DNA of 64,000 bases from Paraburkholderia sediminicola (GTDB lineage Bacteria; Pseudomonadota; Gammaproteobacteria; Burkholderiales; Burkholderiaceae), in the NCBI RefSeq assembly GCF_902859805.1, contig NZ_CADIKC010000001.1, positions 1,364,001 through 1,428,000 on the forward strand. The letters run 5' to 3'. This document shows positions 43,613-51,929 of this stretch, piece by piece. The position numbers and the translations under genes were made by a program. Position 1 is the stretch's first letter. Every line of letters begins with the position of its first letter. The notes beneath the pieces were generated by a model, which was given only the letters and a program-made list of their open reading frames with translations, had not been told where the DNA came from and made no database searches.

Positions 43613-45808
43613 TCAGAAGTCCGTACTCATCGAAAGCAGGAACGTGCGCGGCGCGCCTTGCGTCAGATACCCGCCACTCGTCGATGCCCAGTACGACTTG
43701 TTGGCGACGTTGAGCACGTTCGCGCGGAACGTGGTCGGCTTGCCGAACAGCTCGGTCGCGTAACGCGCGCCAAGGTCGACGGTGTCCCAGGCGCGGATCG
43801 ACAGCGTGTTGGTCGCGTTCAGATATTGCGGCCCGGTGTGAGTCCAGCGCGCAGTCAACGTCAGACCGTTGAGCAACGGCACGTCGTATTCGCCGCCGAG
43901 GTTGAGCATGAAGGTCGGCACGCCGATCGGGCGCAGGCCGTTGGTCGCGCCATTTGCCGTATCGAGTTGCTGCGCATTGATGTAGGTCGCGCCGGCGATC
44001 ACGCGCACACCCTTGAGCGGTTCGCCGGTCACCGACGCTTCGATGCCGCGATGGCGCTGATTGCCGTCCGCCACGAAGAATCCGGCGCTGTTCGTATAAG
44101 TCGACGGTTTTTCGATCTGGAAGGCCGCCAGCGACGCACCGTACTGACCGTTGTCGTACTTCACACCCACTTCGTACTGCTTCGAGCGCTCGGGCGGCAG
44201 CAGCGCGCCGAAGTTAAGTGCGGTGGAGGGCGCCTGCGATCCGATAGTCAACGCTTCGCTGTGGTTCGCGAAGAACGAGACGTTCTGCCACGGCCTGACG
44301 ACCAAGCCGAACAGCGGCGTGGTGACCGAGTCGTTGTAGGCCTCGGTCTGCACGCCGGTGTAGCCGAACGCATTCGAATGAATCTCCTGATGGCGCGCGC
44401 CGATCGTGAACAGCACCCGGTCGTTCAGGAAGCCCAGCGTGTCGGAGACCGCGACGCTGCGCATCAGCGAGAGCGCAGTGGTTTGCGGATCGGCCAGGTT
44501 GCCGCCCGTGAACGCCGTAGCGGGGGAGGCAACCTGCGGTGTGTTGTAGAGATCGGTGTTGAACGACTTGCTCAGCGTATAGGCCGACTGCGAGTCCACC
44601 CGTACGATCGACGCACCCGCCGTCACGAAGTGCGTGACGGGTCCGGTCGTGAAGCGTCCGCGAACCCCCGCCTCCGCCGATGTCGCGTCTTCCTGATGCG
44701 GCACGCCGAGGCGCGAGGCGGTCGTGCCGGTGTTTCTCACGGTCGGCGACGAATACTCACCGTGTTCATCGGTGTGTCGCGCGCCGCCCGCTACGTACGC
44801 CGTCCAACCGGGAAGGAAGTCATATTCCGCACGCAGAATGCCGACCGTGTCTTCGAGCGACGAGGAGGTCCAGCTCTGCCCGTAGTTGTAGGTGGCCGAC
44901 GGAGGTTCCGGCACAAAGTTGCCGGCGACGTTGACGGTTGGCCGGCCGCCGTTGACGCGCTGGCGCTGATACAGGAAGTCGCCGTACAGACGCACTTTGT
45001 CGCCGCGCCAGTCGAGCGAGACCGCCGTGGTGTTGTCGCGCCGATGTTCGCCGTCGATCGCAGTTTCGCCGTCGTGATTCGCCTGATTCACGCGGATGCC
45101 GAACTGGTCCTGACTGCCGAAACGGCGGCCCACGTCGATATGTTCGCCGAACCCGCCCGAGCCCGTGCCTTCCAGGGTGACGCGCGTGAGCGGTTTGTCG
45201 TCGGCGCGTTTCAATTGCAGGTTGATGCCGCCACCGACCGCCGATCCCCCCGGCGAGGCGCCGCTCAGAAACGCATTGGCCCCTTTGAAGACGTCCACGC
45301 GTTCGAGCGCATCGGTCGCCACCAACTGGCGCGGCGTGATGCCATACAGACCGTTCAGCGAAATGTCGTCGCCCTGGAGTTGGAAGCCACGGATCACGAA
45401 CGTCTGCGAGAAGTTGCCGAAGCCGTACGCCATGCGCACGGAAGGGTCGTTGGCGAGCACGTCCGCGAGCGTGCGGGCCTGTTGATCTTCCATCAGTTTC
45501 GATGTGTAGGTCGTCATGCTGAATGGCACGTCGATGTTCTTCTGCTGGCCCAGCACGCCGAAGTCGGCACCGCGAGCAACCTGTCCGCCGCCGTAGGTCG
45601 GGGCGAGATCGCCCGGCAGGGCATCTTTGGTCGCCTGAACCTTGACGGCGGGCAGGGTGCTGTCGGTAGCGGATTTCGGATCGGCGGATTGGGCCGAAGC
45701 GAGATTCGGAAGACCGGAGAGTACGGCGATGGCGGCGAGGATGGCTGTACGGCTGGCCGGGGTTTTGGCAGGCATGGCCTGCAAGAACTGCAATCGCGAA
45801 ACGGACAT
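43613..45808 (-). CDS. TonB-dependent siderophore receptor
   Basis: About 731 residues. A signal peptide (cleavage near NLASAQSAD), a plug domain (FSMTTYTSKLMEDQQARTLA, VLANDPSVRMAYGFGNFSQT, FVIRGFQLQGDD), and a C-terminal barrel ending in FLLSMSTDF. The 'FSMT.Y' and 'SPGGS..GG.INL..KR' elements are those of the FhuA/FpvA-like siderophore receptor class (TonB-siderophor); which siderophore is unclear. It is a different subfamily from the Fiu-like receptor. Start is uncertain: ATG at 45808 or, 22 codons further out, 45874. A Fur-like box lies about 160 bases upstream. Confidence 0.88.
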   Translation of the reverse strand: MSVSRLQFLQAMPAKTPASRTAILAAIAVLSGLPNLASAQSADPKSATDSTLPAVKVQATKDALPGDLAPTYGGGQVARGADFGVLGQQKNIDVPFSMTTYTSKLMEDQQARTLADVLANDPSVRMAYGFGNFSQTFVIRGFQLQGDDISLNGLYGITPRQLVATDALERVDVFKGANAFLSGASPGGSAVGGGINLQLKRADDKPLTRVTLEGTGSGGFGEHIDVGRRFGSQDQFGIRVNQANHDGETAIDGEHRRDNTTAVSLDWRGDKVRLYGDFLYQRQRVNGGRPTVNVAGNFVPEPPSATYNYGQSWTSSSLEDTVGILRAEYDFLPGWTAYVAGGARHTDEHGEYSSPTVRNTGTTASRLGVPHQEDATSAEAGVRGRFTTGPVTHFVTAGASIVRVDSQSAYTLSKSFNTDLYNTPQVASPATAFTGGNLADPQTTALSLMRSVAVSDTLGFLNDRVLFTIGARHQEIHSNAFGYTGVQTEAYNDSVTTPLFGLVVRPWQNVSFFANHSEALTIGSQAPSTALNFGALLPPERSKQYEVGVKYDNGQYGASLAAFQIEKPSTYTNSAGFFVADGNQRHRGIEASVTGEPLKGVRVIAGATYINAQQLDTANGATNGLRPIGVPTFMLNLGGEYDVPLLNGLTLTARWTHTGPQYLNATNTLSIRAWDTVDLGARYATELFGKPTTFRANVLNVANKSYWASTSGGYLTQGAPRTFLLSMSTDF

Positions 45809-45964
45809 AAAAGGAGGTCGAGAGCGTGGTCGTTTACCTTCCGTCCCGGGGCACGTTCGGAATCCGGGCGGCATTTTTCTGGTTTCCCCGGTGTGTCGCG
45901 CCGATTTGTGTGGCTATCAACCGCACGGCACTCCGAAGTATTTGATCTGCATAATTGTAATGCA

Positions 45965-45983
45965 AATGCGAATCGTTACTATT
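45965..45983 (-). promoter_or_regulatory. Fur-like box upstream of the second TonB receptor
   Basis: Minus strand TAACGATTCGCATT inside 45965-45983 shares the core with the box at 41093 (TAACGATTCTCATT), one mismatch. It lies about 160 bases in front of the receptor gene. The surrounding 45809-46145 gap has no gene; a second operator-like cluster is at 46053-46090. Confidence 0.72.
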
Positions 45984-46052
45984 AACAAAAATGTAAGCGA
46001 GGCCGAAATTTTTGTTGTTGCGGCTGGTTGTGGACTTTAGGTGGGCCGAGAT

Positions 46053-46090
46053 TGCACCGATTTAGTGCATGGTTTGCGTCTGCACTGCAC
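46053..46090. promoter_or_regulatory. Cluster of TGCAC half-sites upstream of the cupin gene
   Basis: TGCAC (46053-46057) and GTGCA (46065-46069) make a palindrome with a 7-base centre; two more TGCAC follow back to back at 46081-46090. Four half-sites in 38 bases, 56 bases before the cupin ATG. Candidate operator for an unidentified regulator. Confidence 0.4.
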
Positions 46091-46145
46091 GAACTGGCGC
46101 TTGGCGCTACAGTGAATGTCCTACATCGCCTGCCAAGGAAACGTC

Positions 46146-46412
46146 ATGGACCGCGAGACATTCACTGAAAGCCTGACAAAAGACAGCTTCCCCGACGCCG
46201 TCGTTGTGACGCGGGAGGCGAACACATCGATGGATGTTCATGAGCATCCGTTCGAAGCGAAGGCGTTGATTCTGGAAGGCGAGATGGTCATACGCGCGGG
46301 AGACACGGAGCAAACTTATAAAGTCGGCGACGTGTTCCACTTGCCGGCGAACAAGCTGCATGCGGAGCGCTATGGTCCGAATGGAGTGACGTATCTGGTG
46401 GGGCGGAAATAA
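46146..46412 (+). CDS. Small single-domain cupin protein
   Basis: An 88-residue protein made of one cupin_2 domain. The metal-binding motif 1 is seen as MDVHEHPFEAKALILEGEM (around 29-47), motif 2 as GDVFHLPANKLHAER. Typical small cupins of this kind bind Fe, Zn or Mn with His/Glu ligands, and functions range from dioxygenases to sensors; this one is unassigned. Ribosome binding site aagga. Its upstream region carries a cluster of TGCAC elements. Confidence 0.87.
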   Translation: MDRETFTESLTKDSFPDAVVVTREANTSMDVHEHPFEAKALILEGEMVIRAGDTEQTYKVGDVFHLPANKLHAERYGPNGVTYLVGRK

Positions 46413-46496
46413 GAAAACCTGCGGACGGCAGAGGCACCCAGCAAGCGGGCGTGGTCTGAAACCACCCGTGCGGCCGCCGTCAGCAGAACGAATAAC

Positions 46497-47612
46497 TTAC
46501 GCCCCTAACAAAACCCCGGTCCTGAACGCTTTCTTCCCAGTCACCCGCCCCAACGGCGCCCCCGCCGTCACAAACCGAATAGCGCGCCGCATATAAAACA
46601 CCCCTTCGGTATTGCTAACAAGCGTAGTAGTCTCATCCGTCAACGGATCGACAATATCGAACAGCGCCTGCCCGACACGAATCGTCTCCCCGATCTTCGC
46701 GCGATGAACAAGAATCCCGCTAACTGGCGCATAAAACTGCTCGCTGCCAGCGAGCGGCGTGGCGGGCGACAACAACTCGGGCAAAGGCTTCACATCAAGC
46801 TTGATAGCCTTGCGCCAAACCAGATAATCGACCAGCGCGTCCGCATCCTCCTGCGCAACTTCATAAGACACATCGCGCTGCCCACGGCACTCCACCGTCA
46901 CGGCAATCGCCCCATCCGGCACCGGCCTATCAGCAGGCATAGCTTGCTGCAGTTGCCACCACAACAAACTATGCGTCTCATCAAACGACTCCCCACCCGA
47001 GTTAGTCGCCAGCAACGAAGCTTGCGCGCCCAGATACCGTGACAGAGGTTCGAATTCAGGCCAGGCAGCCTCACTGGTATAGAGATGCATTGCCGCTTCC
47101 AACGAGCAATGCAAATCGATCACCACATCCGCATCGAACGAGAGCTTCAGCAGCGCCAATTGCAGCGACTCGAACTCAGTCAACGGTTTCTGTTCAGCCA
47201 GTTCAGCCGCAATCAACTCGCGAACAATCCGCCGATTCTCCGCAGCATCCGAACCCAACGCATCCTTAGCCCGCTCCACCAGCTTCGAGAACTGCATGAA
47301 GTGTCGATTGAAGTTCTTGCCGCTGCCCAGATCGAAGCGCCCAAGAAATTGCCCGAGCACATACTGCCCGAGCCCAACCGGATTCGCGACGGGCACCAGC
47401 ACGATTTCCGCGTTCAACGCACCTTGCTTCTCCAGTTCAAGCAATCGACGCTTAAGCAAAACCGTCGTCAACATCGCCGGTGTTTCATCGGCATGTAGCG
47501 ACGACTGGATGTAAATCTTCTGTCCGCTATCCGAAGGACCAAAATGAAACGACACCAGTTCACGGTGCGTGCCGATAGCCGGCGACAGAAGCGGAATCGA
47601 TTGCTTATTCAT
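46497..47612 (-). CDS. M14-family succinylglutamate desuccinylase/aspartoacylase-like deacylase
   Basis: A 371-residue protein of the AstE/AspA zinc amidohydrolase group. The zinc motif 'H..E' is at SLHADETPAM (His40, Glu43) and the third ligand at DLHCS (His168); a candidate general-base Glu is in VTVECRGQ (about 252). A C-terminal beta-domain (about 295-360) holds a biotinyl-like strand cluster (FYAPVSGILVHRAKIGETI). These enzymes cleave an N-acyl group from an amino acid or remove a polyketide acyl group. Co-oriented with the amino-acid-binding protein gene 39 bases upstream. Substrate not known; an N-acyl amino acid is the best guess. Confidence 0.87.
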   Translation of the reverse strand: MNKQSIPLLSPAIGTHRELVSFHFGPSDSGQKIYIQSSLHADETPAMLTTVLLKRRLLELEKQGALNAEIVLVPVANPVGLGQYVLGQFLGRFDLGSGKNFNRHFMQFSKLVERAKDALGSDAAENRRIVRELIAAELAEQKPLTEFESLQLALLKLSFDADVVIDLHCSLEAAMHLYTSEAAWPEFEPLSRYLGAQASLLATNSGGESFDETHSLLWWQLQQAMPADRPVPDGAIAVTVECRGQRDVSYEVAQEDADALVDYLVWRKAIKLDVKPLPELLSPATPLAGSEQFYAPVSGILVHRAKIGETIRVGQALFDIVDPLTDETTTLVSNTEGVFYMRRAIRFVTAGAPLGRVTGKKAFRTGVLLGA

Positions 47613-47651
47613 GAGAGCAAGAAGTCTGGAGAAGAATATGAAGTGAGTAAA

Positions 47652-48419
47652 TCAGTTACCGTACGGATCGAAGTCGAAGTACTTCTTCGCGATCTGCGCG
47701 TACGTACCGTCCTTGCGCATCGAAGCAATCGCCTCGTTAATGGACGCCTGCACCGCAGTCTCATCCTTGCGCAGGCCGATGCCCACGCCGCGATCCCCCA
47801 TCGAAAGCGGCTCGCCGACAAACGCAAACCCCTTCCCCGCCGGCGTACGCAAGAAGCCGTAGTCGGCTTCAACAGATCCGAGCAACGCGCCATCCAGGCG
47901 ACCGTTCTGCAAGTCGGCGAACACCTCATCCTGACTCTTGTAGGCAACCACGTGCACGCCAAGCGGCGCCCAATTCTTCAGCGCGTAACCCTCGAACTGC
48001 GTCCCCGACTGCACGCCAATCTGCTTGCCGGCCAACGCATTCAATCCACCCGCGAGCGCCGAACCTTGTCGCGCGATCAGCCGCGATTTGAACTGGAACA
48101 GCTTCGACGAAAACAGAATCTGTTGCTCGCGTTTCTCCGTGATCGCCATCGACGAAAGGATCGCGTCGATCTTGCGCGCCTGCAGCGCCGGAATCATCCC
48201 CGAGAATTCGAGTTCGACCCACTGGCAATGCGCATGGATGCGTCGGCAGATTTCGTTGCCGAGATCGACGTCGAAACCTTTGAAGCTGCCGTCGGGCGCC
48301 TTGGAGTCCATCGGCGGATAGGTCGGATCGATACCGAGGCGCAGCGTGGCGGGGTCGGCGGCAAACGCAGCACTGCTGAAAGCCAGCGCGGCGCTCAAGA
48401 TCATCAGCGGAATTTTCAT
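47652..48419 (-). CDS. Periplasmic amino-acid-binding protein (ABC transporter family 3)
   Basis: A 255-residue precursor with a Sec signal (MKIPLMILSAALAFSSAAFA), then a PBPb domain (LRLGIDPTYPPMDSKAPDG, DAILSSMAITEKREQ, KRVGV-like GKQIGVQSGTQ). Binding proteins of this kind deliver amino acids such as lysine/arginine/ornithine to an ABC permease. No permease or ATPase gene is nearby, so it must work with a transporter encoded elsewhere or act as a sensor. Its start is divergent from the LysR gene at 48536. Downstream M14 deacylase suggests the ligand is an amino acid released from an N-acyl form. Confidence 0.87.
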   Translation of the reverse strand: MKIPLMILSAALAFSSAAFAADPATLRLGIDPTYPPMDSKAPDGSFKGFDVDLGNEICRRIHAHCQWVELEFSGMIPALQARKIDAILSSMAITEKREQQILFSSKLFQFKSRLIARQGSALAGGLNALAGKQIGVQSGTQFEGYALKNWAPLGVHVVAYKSQDEVFADLQNGRLDGALLGSVEADYGFLRTPAGKGFAFVGEPLSMGDRGVGIGLRKDETAVQASINEAIASMRKDGTYAQIAKKYFDFDPYGN

Positions 48420-48504
48420 GGGAGGCGGGTATAGGTTGGGCGGATTACTACAGAGCCATGCTATGTCGCCGTTGCGCCTCAAAGAAGTCCCGAAAGTAAT
48501 ATCA

Positions 48505-48523
48505 TGATCACTTTTACCGATCA
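48505..48523. promoter_or_regulatory. Candidate LysR operator between the binding-protein and LysR genes
   Basis: TGATC (48505-48509) and GATCA (48519-48523) form an inverted repeat with a 9-base centre, 13 bases before the LysR ATG and 86 before the divergent binding-protein ATG. Fits a LysR-type T-N11-A box. Confidence 0.45.
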
Positions 48524-48535
48524 CAGAGACTTCAC

Positions 48536-49456
48536 ATGGCGCTGACGATCTCCCAGCTACGCGCATTCACCGCGATTGCCGAGCACGGCAGCATTCGCGC
48601 GGCGTCGCGGGCACTCGGCATCGCCCAGAGCGGCATCACGCAGCAGTTGCAGAACCTCGAATCGATGCTGGGCGCGACTTTATTCACCCGCACGAACCGT
48701 GGCATCGCGCTAACCGCGCTCGGCCAGCGGCTCCTGCAGCGCGCCGGCGCGATTCTCGGTGAATGCGAGCGGGCTGAACAGGAAGTGCAGCAGTTGCGTG
48801 GCGACTACGCGGGCGAGGTCACGTTCGGCATGACCACCGAGCCGCTCATCGACGCCTTCGCGCCGGTCCTGATGGAATTCCGCGCGCGCTTCGAGCGCGT
48901 CGCCGTACATTTGCGCACCGGCACCTCGCGGATGATGATTTCGTGGATTCGCGAAGGCAGACTCGATTTCGCCGTCGCGCTAGTGTCGAAGTACACCGAT
49001 ACGGCCGATCTGTCTGTAACTCCGCTCTATCCGTCCGACCCGGTGGTGGTCTGCCGTCGCGGTCATCCGAAAGCGGGCGCCACCTCGATTGCCGATCTTG
49101 TCGATTGCACGTGGGTGGCGACGCCCTCACCGAACCTCACCGACGATCCGCAAGTCAATCGCCTGAATCATCTGTTCGAGAGCCACGGGCTGCCGCCGCC
49201 GAAAGTCATCGCGACGGTGGAAGGTCTGTACGAGACGCTGCATCTGGTCGGCGCGACGGACTGCCTGTCGCTGGAGTCGTCGATCGTCGTAAAGCGCGGG
49301 CCGTTTGCGAGCACCCTTACGTCGATCGACGTGCGCGAGCGAGCGGTCGAACAGAACGTGTGCCTGCTGCAGCGCGCGGCGATTCCCGTCACGCCCGCTG
49401 CACAGGAACTCGCGACGATGATTGCGTCGTACATGCGCACGGTGCGGGCGCGATGA
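48536..49456 (+). CDS. LysR family transcriptional regulator of the amino-acid cluster
   Basis: A 306-residue LysR protein. The winged helix (residues 1-60) has SIRAASRALGIAQSGITQQL, followed by the effector domain (about 90-300) with the conserved RVAVHLRTGTSRMMI element. Divergent from the binding-protein and deacylase genes and therefore their likely regulator. The ligand would be the amino acid or its acyl derivative. No good ribosome binding site upstream. Confidence 0.92.
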   Translation: MALTISQLRAFTAIAEHGSIRAASRALGIAQSGITQQLQNLESMLGATLFTRTNRGIALTALGQRLLQRAGAILGECERAEQEVQQLRGDYAGEVTFGMTTEPLIDAFAPVLMEFRARFERVAVHLRTGTSRMMISWIREGRLDFAVALVSKYTDTADLSVTPLYPSDPVVVCRRGHPKAGATSIADLVDCTWVATPSPNLTDDPQVNRLNHLFESHGLPPPKVIATVEGLYETLHLVGATDCLSLESSIVVKRGPFASTLTSIDVRERAVEQNVCLLQRAAIPVTPAAQELATMIASYMRTVRAR

Positions 49457-49590
49457 AGCAGATGCGCGCAGCGCAGGGCCGTGCGCAGGCGCCCTGGTCA
49501 TGCGCCTGGTTGGGCTGGACGGCGTGGCGTTCGAGCTAAGGCAACCGTCGGCCCGATGCCGCGATTCCGGCTATGTGGCTGCCGGCGTGC

Positions 49591-50832
49591 TCAGCCCAGC
49601 GTTTCGAGCGCGATCAACTCCTCGATAGTCTGCCTGCGCCGAATCAACCGCGGCATGCCGTTTTCCACCAACACTTCAGGCGCCAACGGCCGGCTGTTGT
49701 AGTTCGATGACATCGACGCGCCGTATGCGCCCGCGTCATGAAACACGATGAAGTCCCCCACTTCCGGCGCCGGCACGGAGCGGCTCGTGACAACACCACC
49801 CGCCTCCTGCGTGAACACATCCCCGGCCTCGCACAACGGCCCTGCAACTGCGAAAGAGCCACTCGGCGCTTCGCTCGGCATGCCATTGCCCTTCACCACC
49901 GTCATCTCATGATGACTGCCGTAAAACGACGGCCTTACCAGATCGTTGAATCCCGCATTCACCAAGGCAAATTGCCGGTTCGGCCGCCGGTTCAGCGCGT
50001 GCACCTCGGTAACCAGCACACCCGCTTCGGCAACCAGAAAGCGCCCCGGCTCGATTTCGAGTCTCACGCGATGTCCAAGATGCGCTTCGATCTCCCGCCG
50101 CGCCGCATCCCAAAGACGGAAATAATGCTCGACGTCGATCCGCGGCTCACCTTCGCGGTACGGCACTGACAAACCGCCGCCGGCCGAAATCGCTTCGATA
50201 TCGTGGCCTAAACCTTGCACCGCTTCGACCATCGCATCGCATACGCGCGATAGATGCGTGTAGTCGACACCGGAGCCAATATGCATGTGCAGCCCGACCA
50301 GCTTCAGTCCGTAACGCCGCACGATGGCAATCGCCAGCGGCATATCGTCTAGCCAGATGCCATGCTTGCTATGCTCGCCGCCCGTGTTGGTTTTGTTGCT
50401 ATGGCCGTGCCCAAAACCAGGATTGATCCGCAACCACACACGATGGCCTTCAGGCGCGTGTTGTCCAATACGTTCAAGCATATCGAGCGACCCAGCGTTG
50501 ACCGTGATGCGATGCTCGATCACGGTGGCCAGCGTCGCGTGATCGATGAGGTCAGCGGTAAACACCACACCCTCAGGATCGCCGTTCGGCTGGAAACCCG
50601 CTGCAAGACTGCGCGCGATTTCACCCAAAGACACAGCATCGACCATCGCCCCTTCGTCGCGCATCAGCTTCAGGATATGCACGTTCGAACTCGCCTTCTG
50701 TGCATAGCGAATCACGTCGAAGCTGCGCAGTTCGGCGATACGTTGGCGGATCACGTCGGCGTCGTAGACCCAAAGGGGCGTGCCGTACTGATGCGCAAGT
50801 TCGACGAGTTGTGCTGGATTGAATGTGGTCAC
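49591..50832 (-). CDS. lysA: Diaminopimelate decarboxylase, Escherichia-type
   Basis: A fold-type III PLP enzyme of about 413 residues, starting at a GTG (TTFNPAQLVELAHQYGTPLW). The Schiff-base Lys is in RYAQKASSN (Lys46). HGIWLDDMPLAIAIV, HIGSGVDYTHL, ISAGGGLSVPY, EIEPGRFLVA and GPLCEAGDVFTQ are the PLP and substrate motifs. Its sequence resembles E. coli LysA closely, including GFGHGHSNKTNTGGE and YGASMSSNYNSRPL. It converts meso-diaminopimelate to lysine. Its divergence from a LysR-type gene reproduces the lysA-lysR arrangement of enterobacteria. A second housekeeping lysA is expected elsewhere in Burkholderiales. Confidence 0.92.
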   Translation of the reverse strand: MTTFNPAQLVELAHQYGTPLWVYDADVIRQRIAELRSFDVIRYAQKASSNVHILKLMRDEGAMVDAVSLGEIARSLAAGFQPNGDPEGVVFTADLIDHATLATVIEHRITVNAGSLDMLERIGQHAPEGHRVWLRINPGFGHGHSNKTNTGGEHSKHGIWLDDMPLAIAIVRRYGLKLVGLHMHIGSGVDYTHLSRVCDAMVEAVQGLGHDIEAISAGGGLSVPYREGEPRIDVEHYFRLWDAARREIEAHLGHRVRLEIEPGRFLVAEAGVLVTEVHALNRRPNRQFALVNAGFNDLVRPSFYGSHHEMTVVKGNGMPSEAPSGSFAVAGPLCEAGDVFTQEAGGVVTSRSVPAPEVGDFIVFHDAGAYGASMSSNYNSRPLAPEVLVENGMPRLIRRRQTIEELIALETLG

Positions 50833-50942
50833 GGTTCGCGGCTCTCTGTATCGAAGCATTAGTGAGCGACATGATGCTAAGAACTGGTCATTCAGTAAAA
50901 TACCTATTCTTCGTTGACCCATTCATTTCTGATATAGACATC

Positions 50943-51872
50943 ATGGCGCTCACTCATCGACATATCGAAGTCTTCCGCGCGTTGATGACGGCAGGCAGTG
51001 TCACCAAAGCGGCCGAGATGCTCTTCACGTCGCAGCCCACAGTAAGCCGCGAGCTTGCGCGCATGGAACAGAGCGTGGGCTTTGCCTTGTTCGAACGCGT
51101 GCATGGGCGGCTGCGTCCGACCATGTCCGCGTTAACGCTTTTCGATGAAATCAAGCGCGCATATATCGGGCTCGAACGAGTGGCGTCTACGGCGGCAAGT
51201 CTGCGCGAATTTCAGGGCGGCCAGCTTTCCGTCATCGCGTTGCCCGCGTTTTCGCACTCGATCCTGCCAGGCGCAGCGAAACGTTTTCACGACGCACAGC
51301 CCGGCGTCAGCCTTTCGATCGCGACGCAGGAATCACCGTTTCTCGAAGAATGGCTGACCGCGCAGCGTTATGACCTCGGCTTGACTGAACACGGCGCGCC
51401 GCCTGCTGGAACACGCCTGACGCCCTTGCTTGAAGTGGACGAAGTTTGCGTGCTACCCGATGGGCATCCATTGCTCGCCAAGCGCGTGATCGATTTGAAG
51501 GACTTCGCGAATCAGCCCTTCATCAGTCTTTCGTCGAACGATCCGTACCGGATTCAGATCGACGAAGCCTTCACGCAAGCGGGCATCGCGCGCCGCCAGA
51601 TGATCGAGACGCCCACCGCCGTCTCCGTGTGCAGTTTCGTGCGGCAAGGTCTCGGCGTGGCCATTGTCAATCCGCTTACGGCATTGGATTTCGCGGGCCG
51701 CAATCTGCATATCCGGCCGCTCGCCGTGTCGTTGCCGTTTCGGGTGAGCGTGATTCATCCAGAGCATCGCCCAAGCCATCCGCTGGCCGGCGCATTCGTC
51801 GAAGCGCTGCAAAGCGAGGCCGCCGCGTTAAGAATAGAATTAAAAACTCACTCAAAACGCAAGCAGCAATAA
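50943..51872 (+). CDS. lysR: LysR family regulator, probable activator of lysA
   Basis: A 309-residue protein starting MALTHRHIEVFRALMTAGSVTKAA. Winged helix at residues 1-62 (VTKAAEMLFTSQPTVSRELA) and effector domain from about 90. It is divergent from the lysA gene with 110 bases between, the geometry of E. coli lysR, whose product activates lysA in response to diaminopimelate and is repressed by lysine. The function here is inferred from the neighbour. The ATG at 50943 is chosen from the family N-terminus; a longer frame into the lysA leader is not credible. Confidence 0.85.
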   Translation: MALTHRHIEVFRALMTAGSVTKAAEMLFTSQPTVSRELARMEQSVGFALFERVHGRLRPTMSALTLFDEIKRAYIGLERVASTAASLREFQGGQLSVIALPAFSHSILPGAAKRFHDAQPGVSLSIATQESPFLEEWLTAQRYDLGLTEHGAPPAGTRLTPLLEVDEVCVLPDGHPLLAKRVIDLKDFANQPFISLSSNDPYRIQIDEAFTQAGIARRQMIETPTAVSVCSFVRQGLGVAIVNPLTALDFAGRNLHIRPLAVSLPFRVSVIHPEHRPSHPLAGAFVEALQSEAAALRIELKTHSKRKQQ

Positions 51873-51929
51873 GGGCGCTATTCGACTAACAAACCGCGCC
51901 ACGTTCGCCCATCAACAGGAGTTTCCCAA

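Noticed and set aside
45812..45835. Plus-strand AGGAGG followed by GTG upstream of the TonB receptor gene
   Set aside because: The frame encodes a short Arg-rich peptide with no features; probably chance.
43658..45985. 775-residue open frame antisense to the second TonB receptor
   Set aside because: Same reason: low-information Arg-rich product opposite a well-supported receptor gene.
46041..46056. sigma-54-like GG/GC pair before the cupin gene
   Set aside because: Spacing between the GG and GC doublets is nine, not ten, bases.
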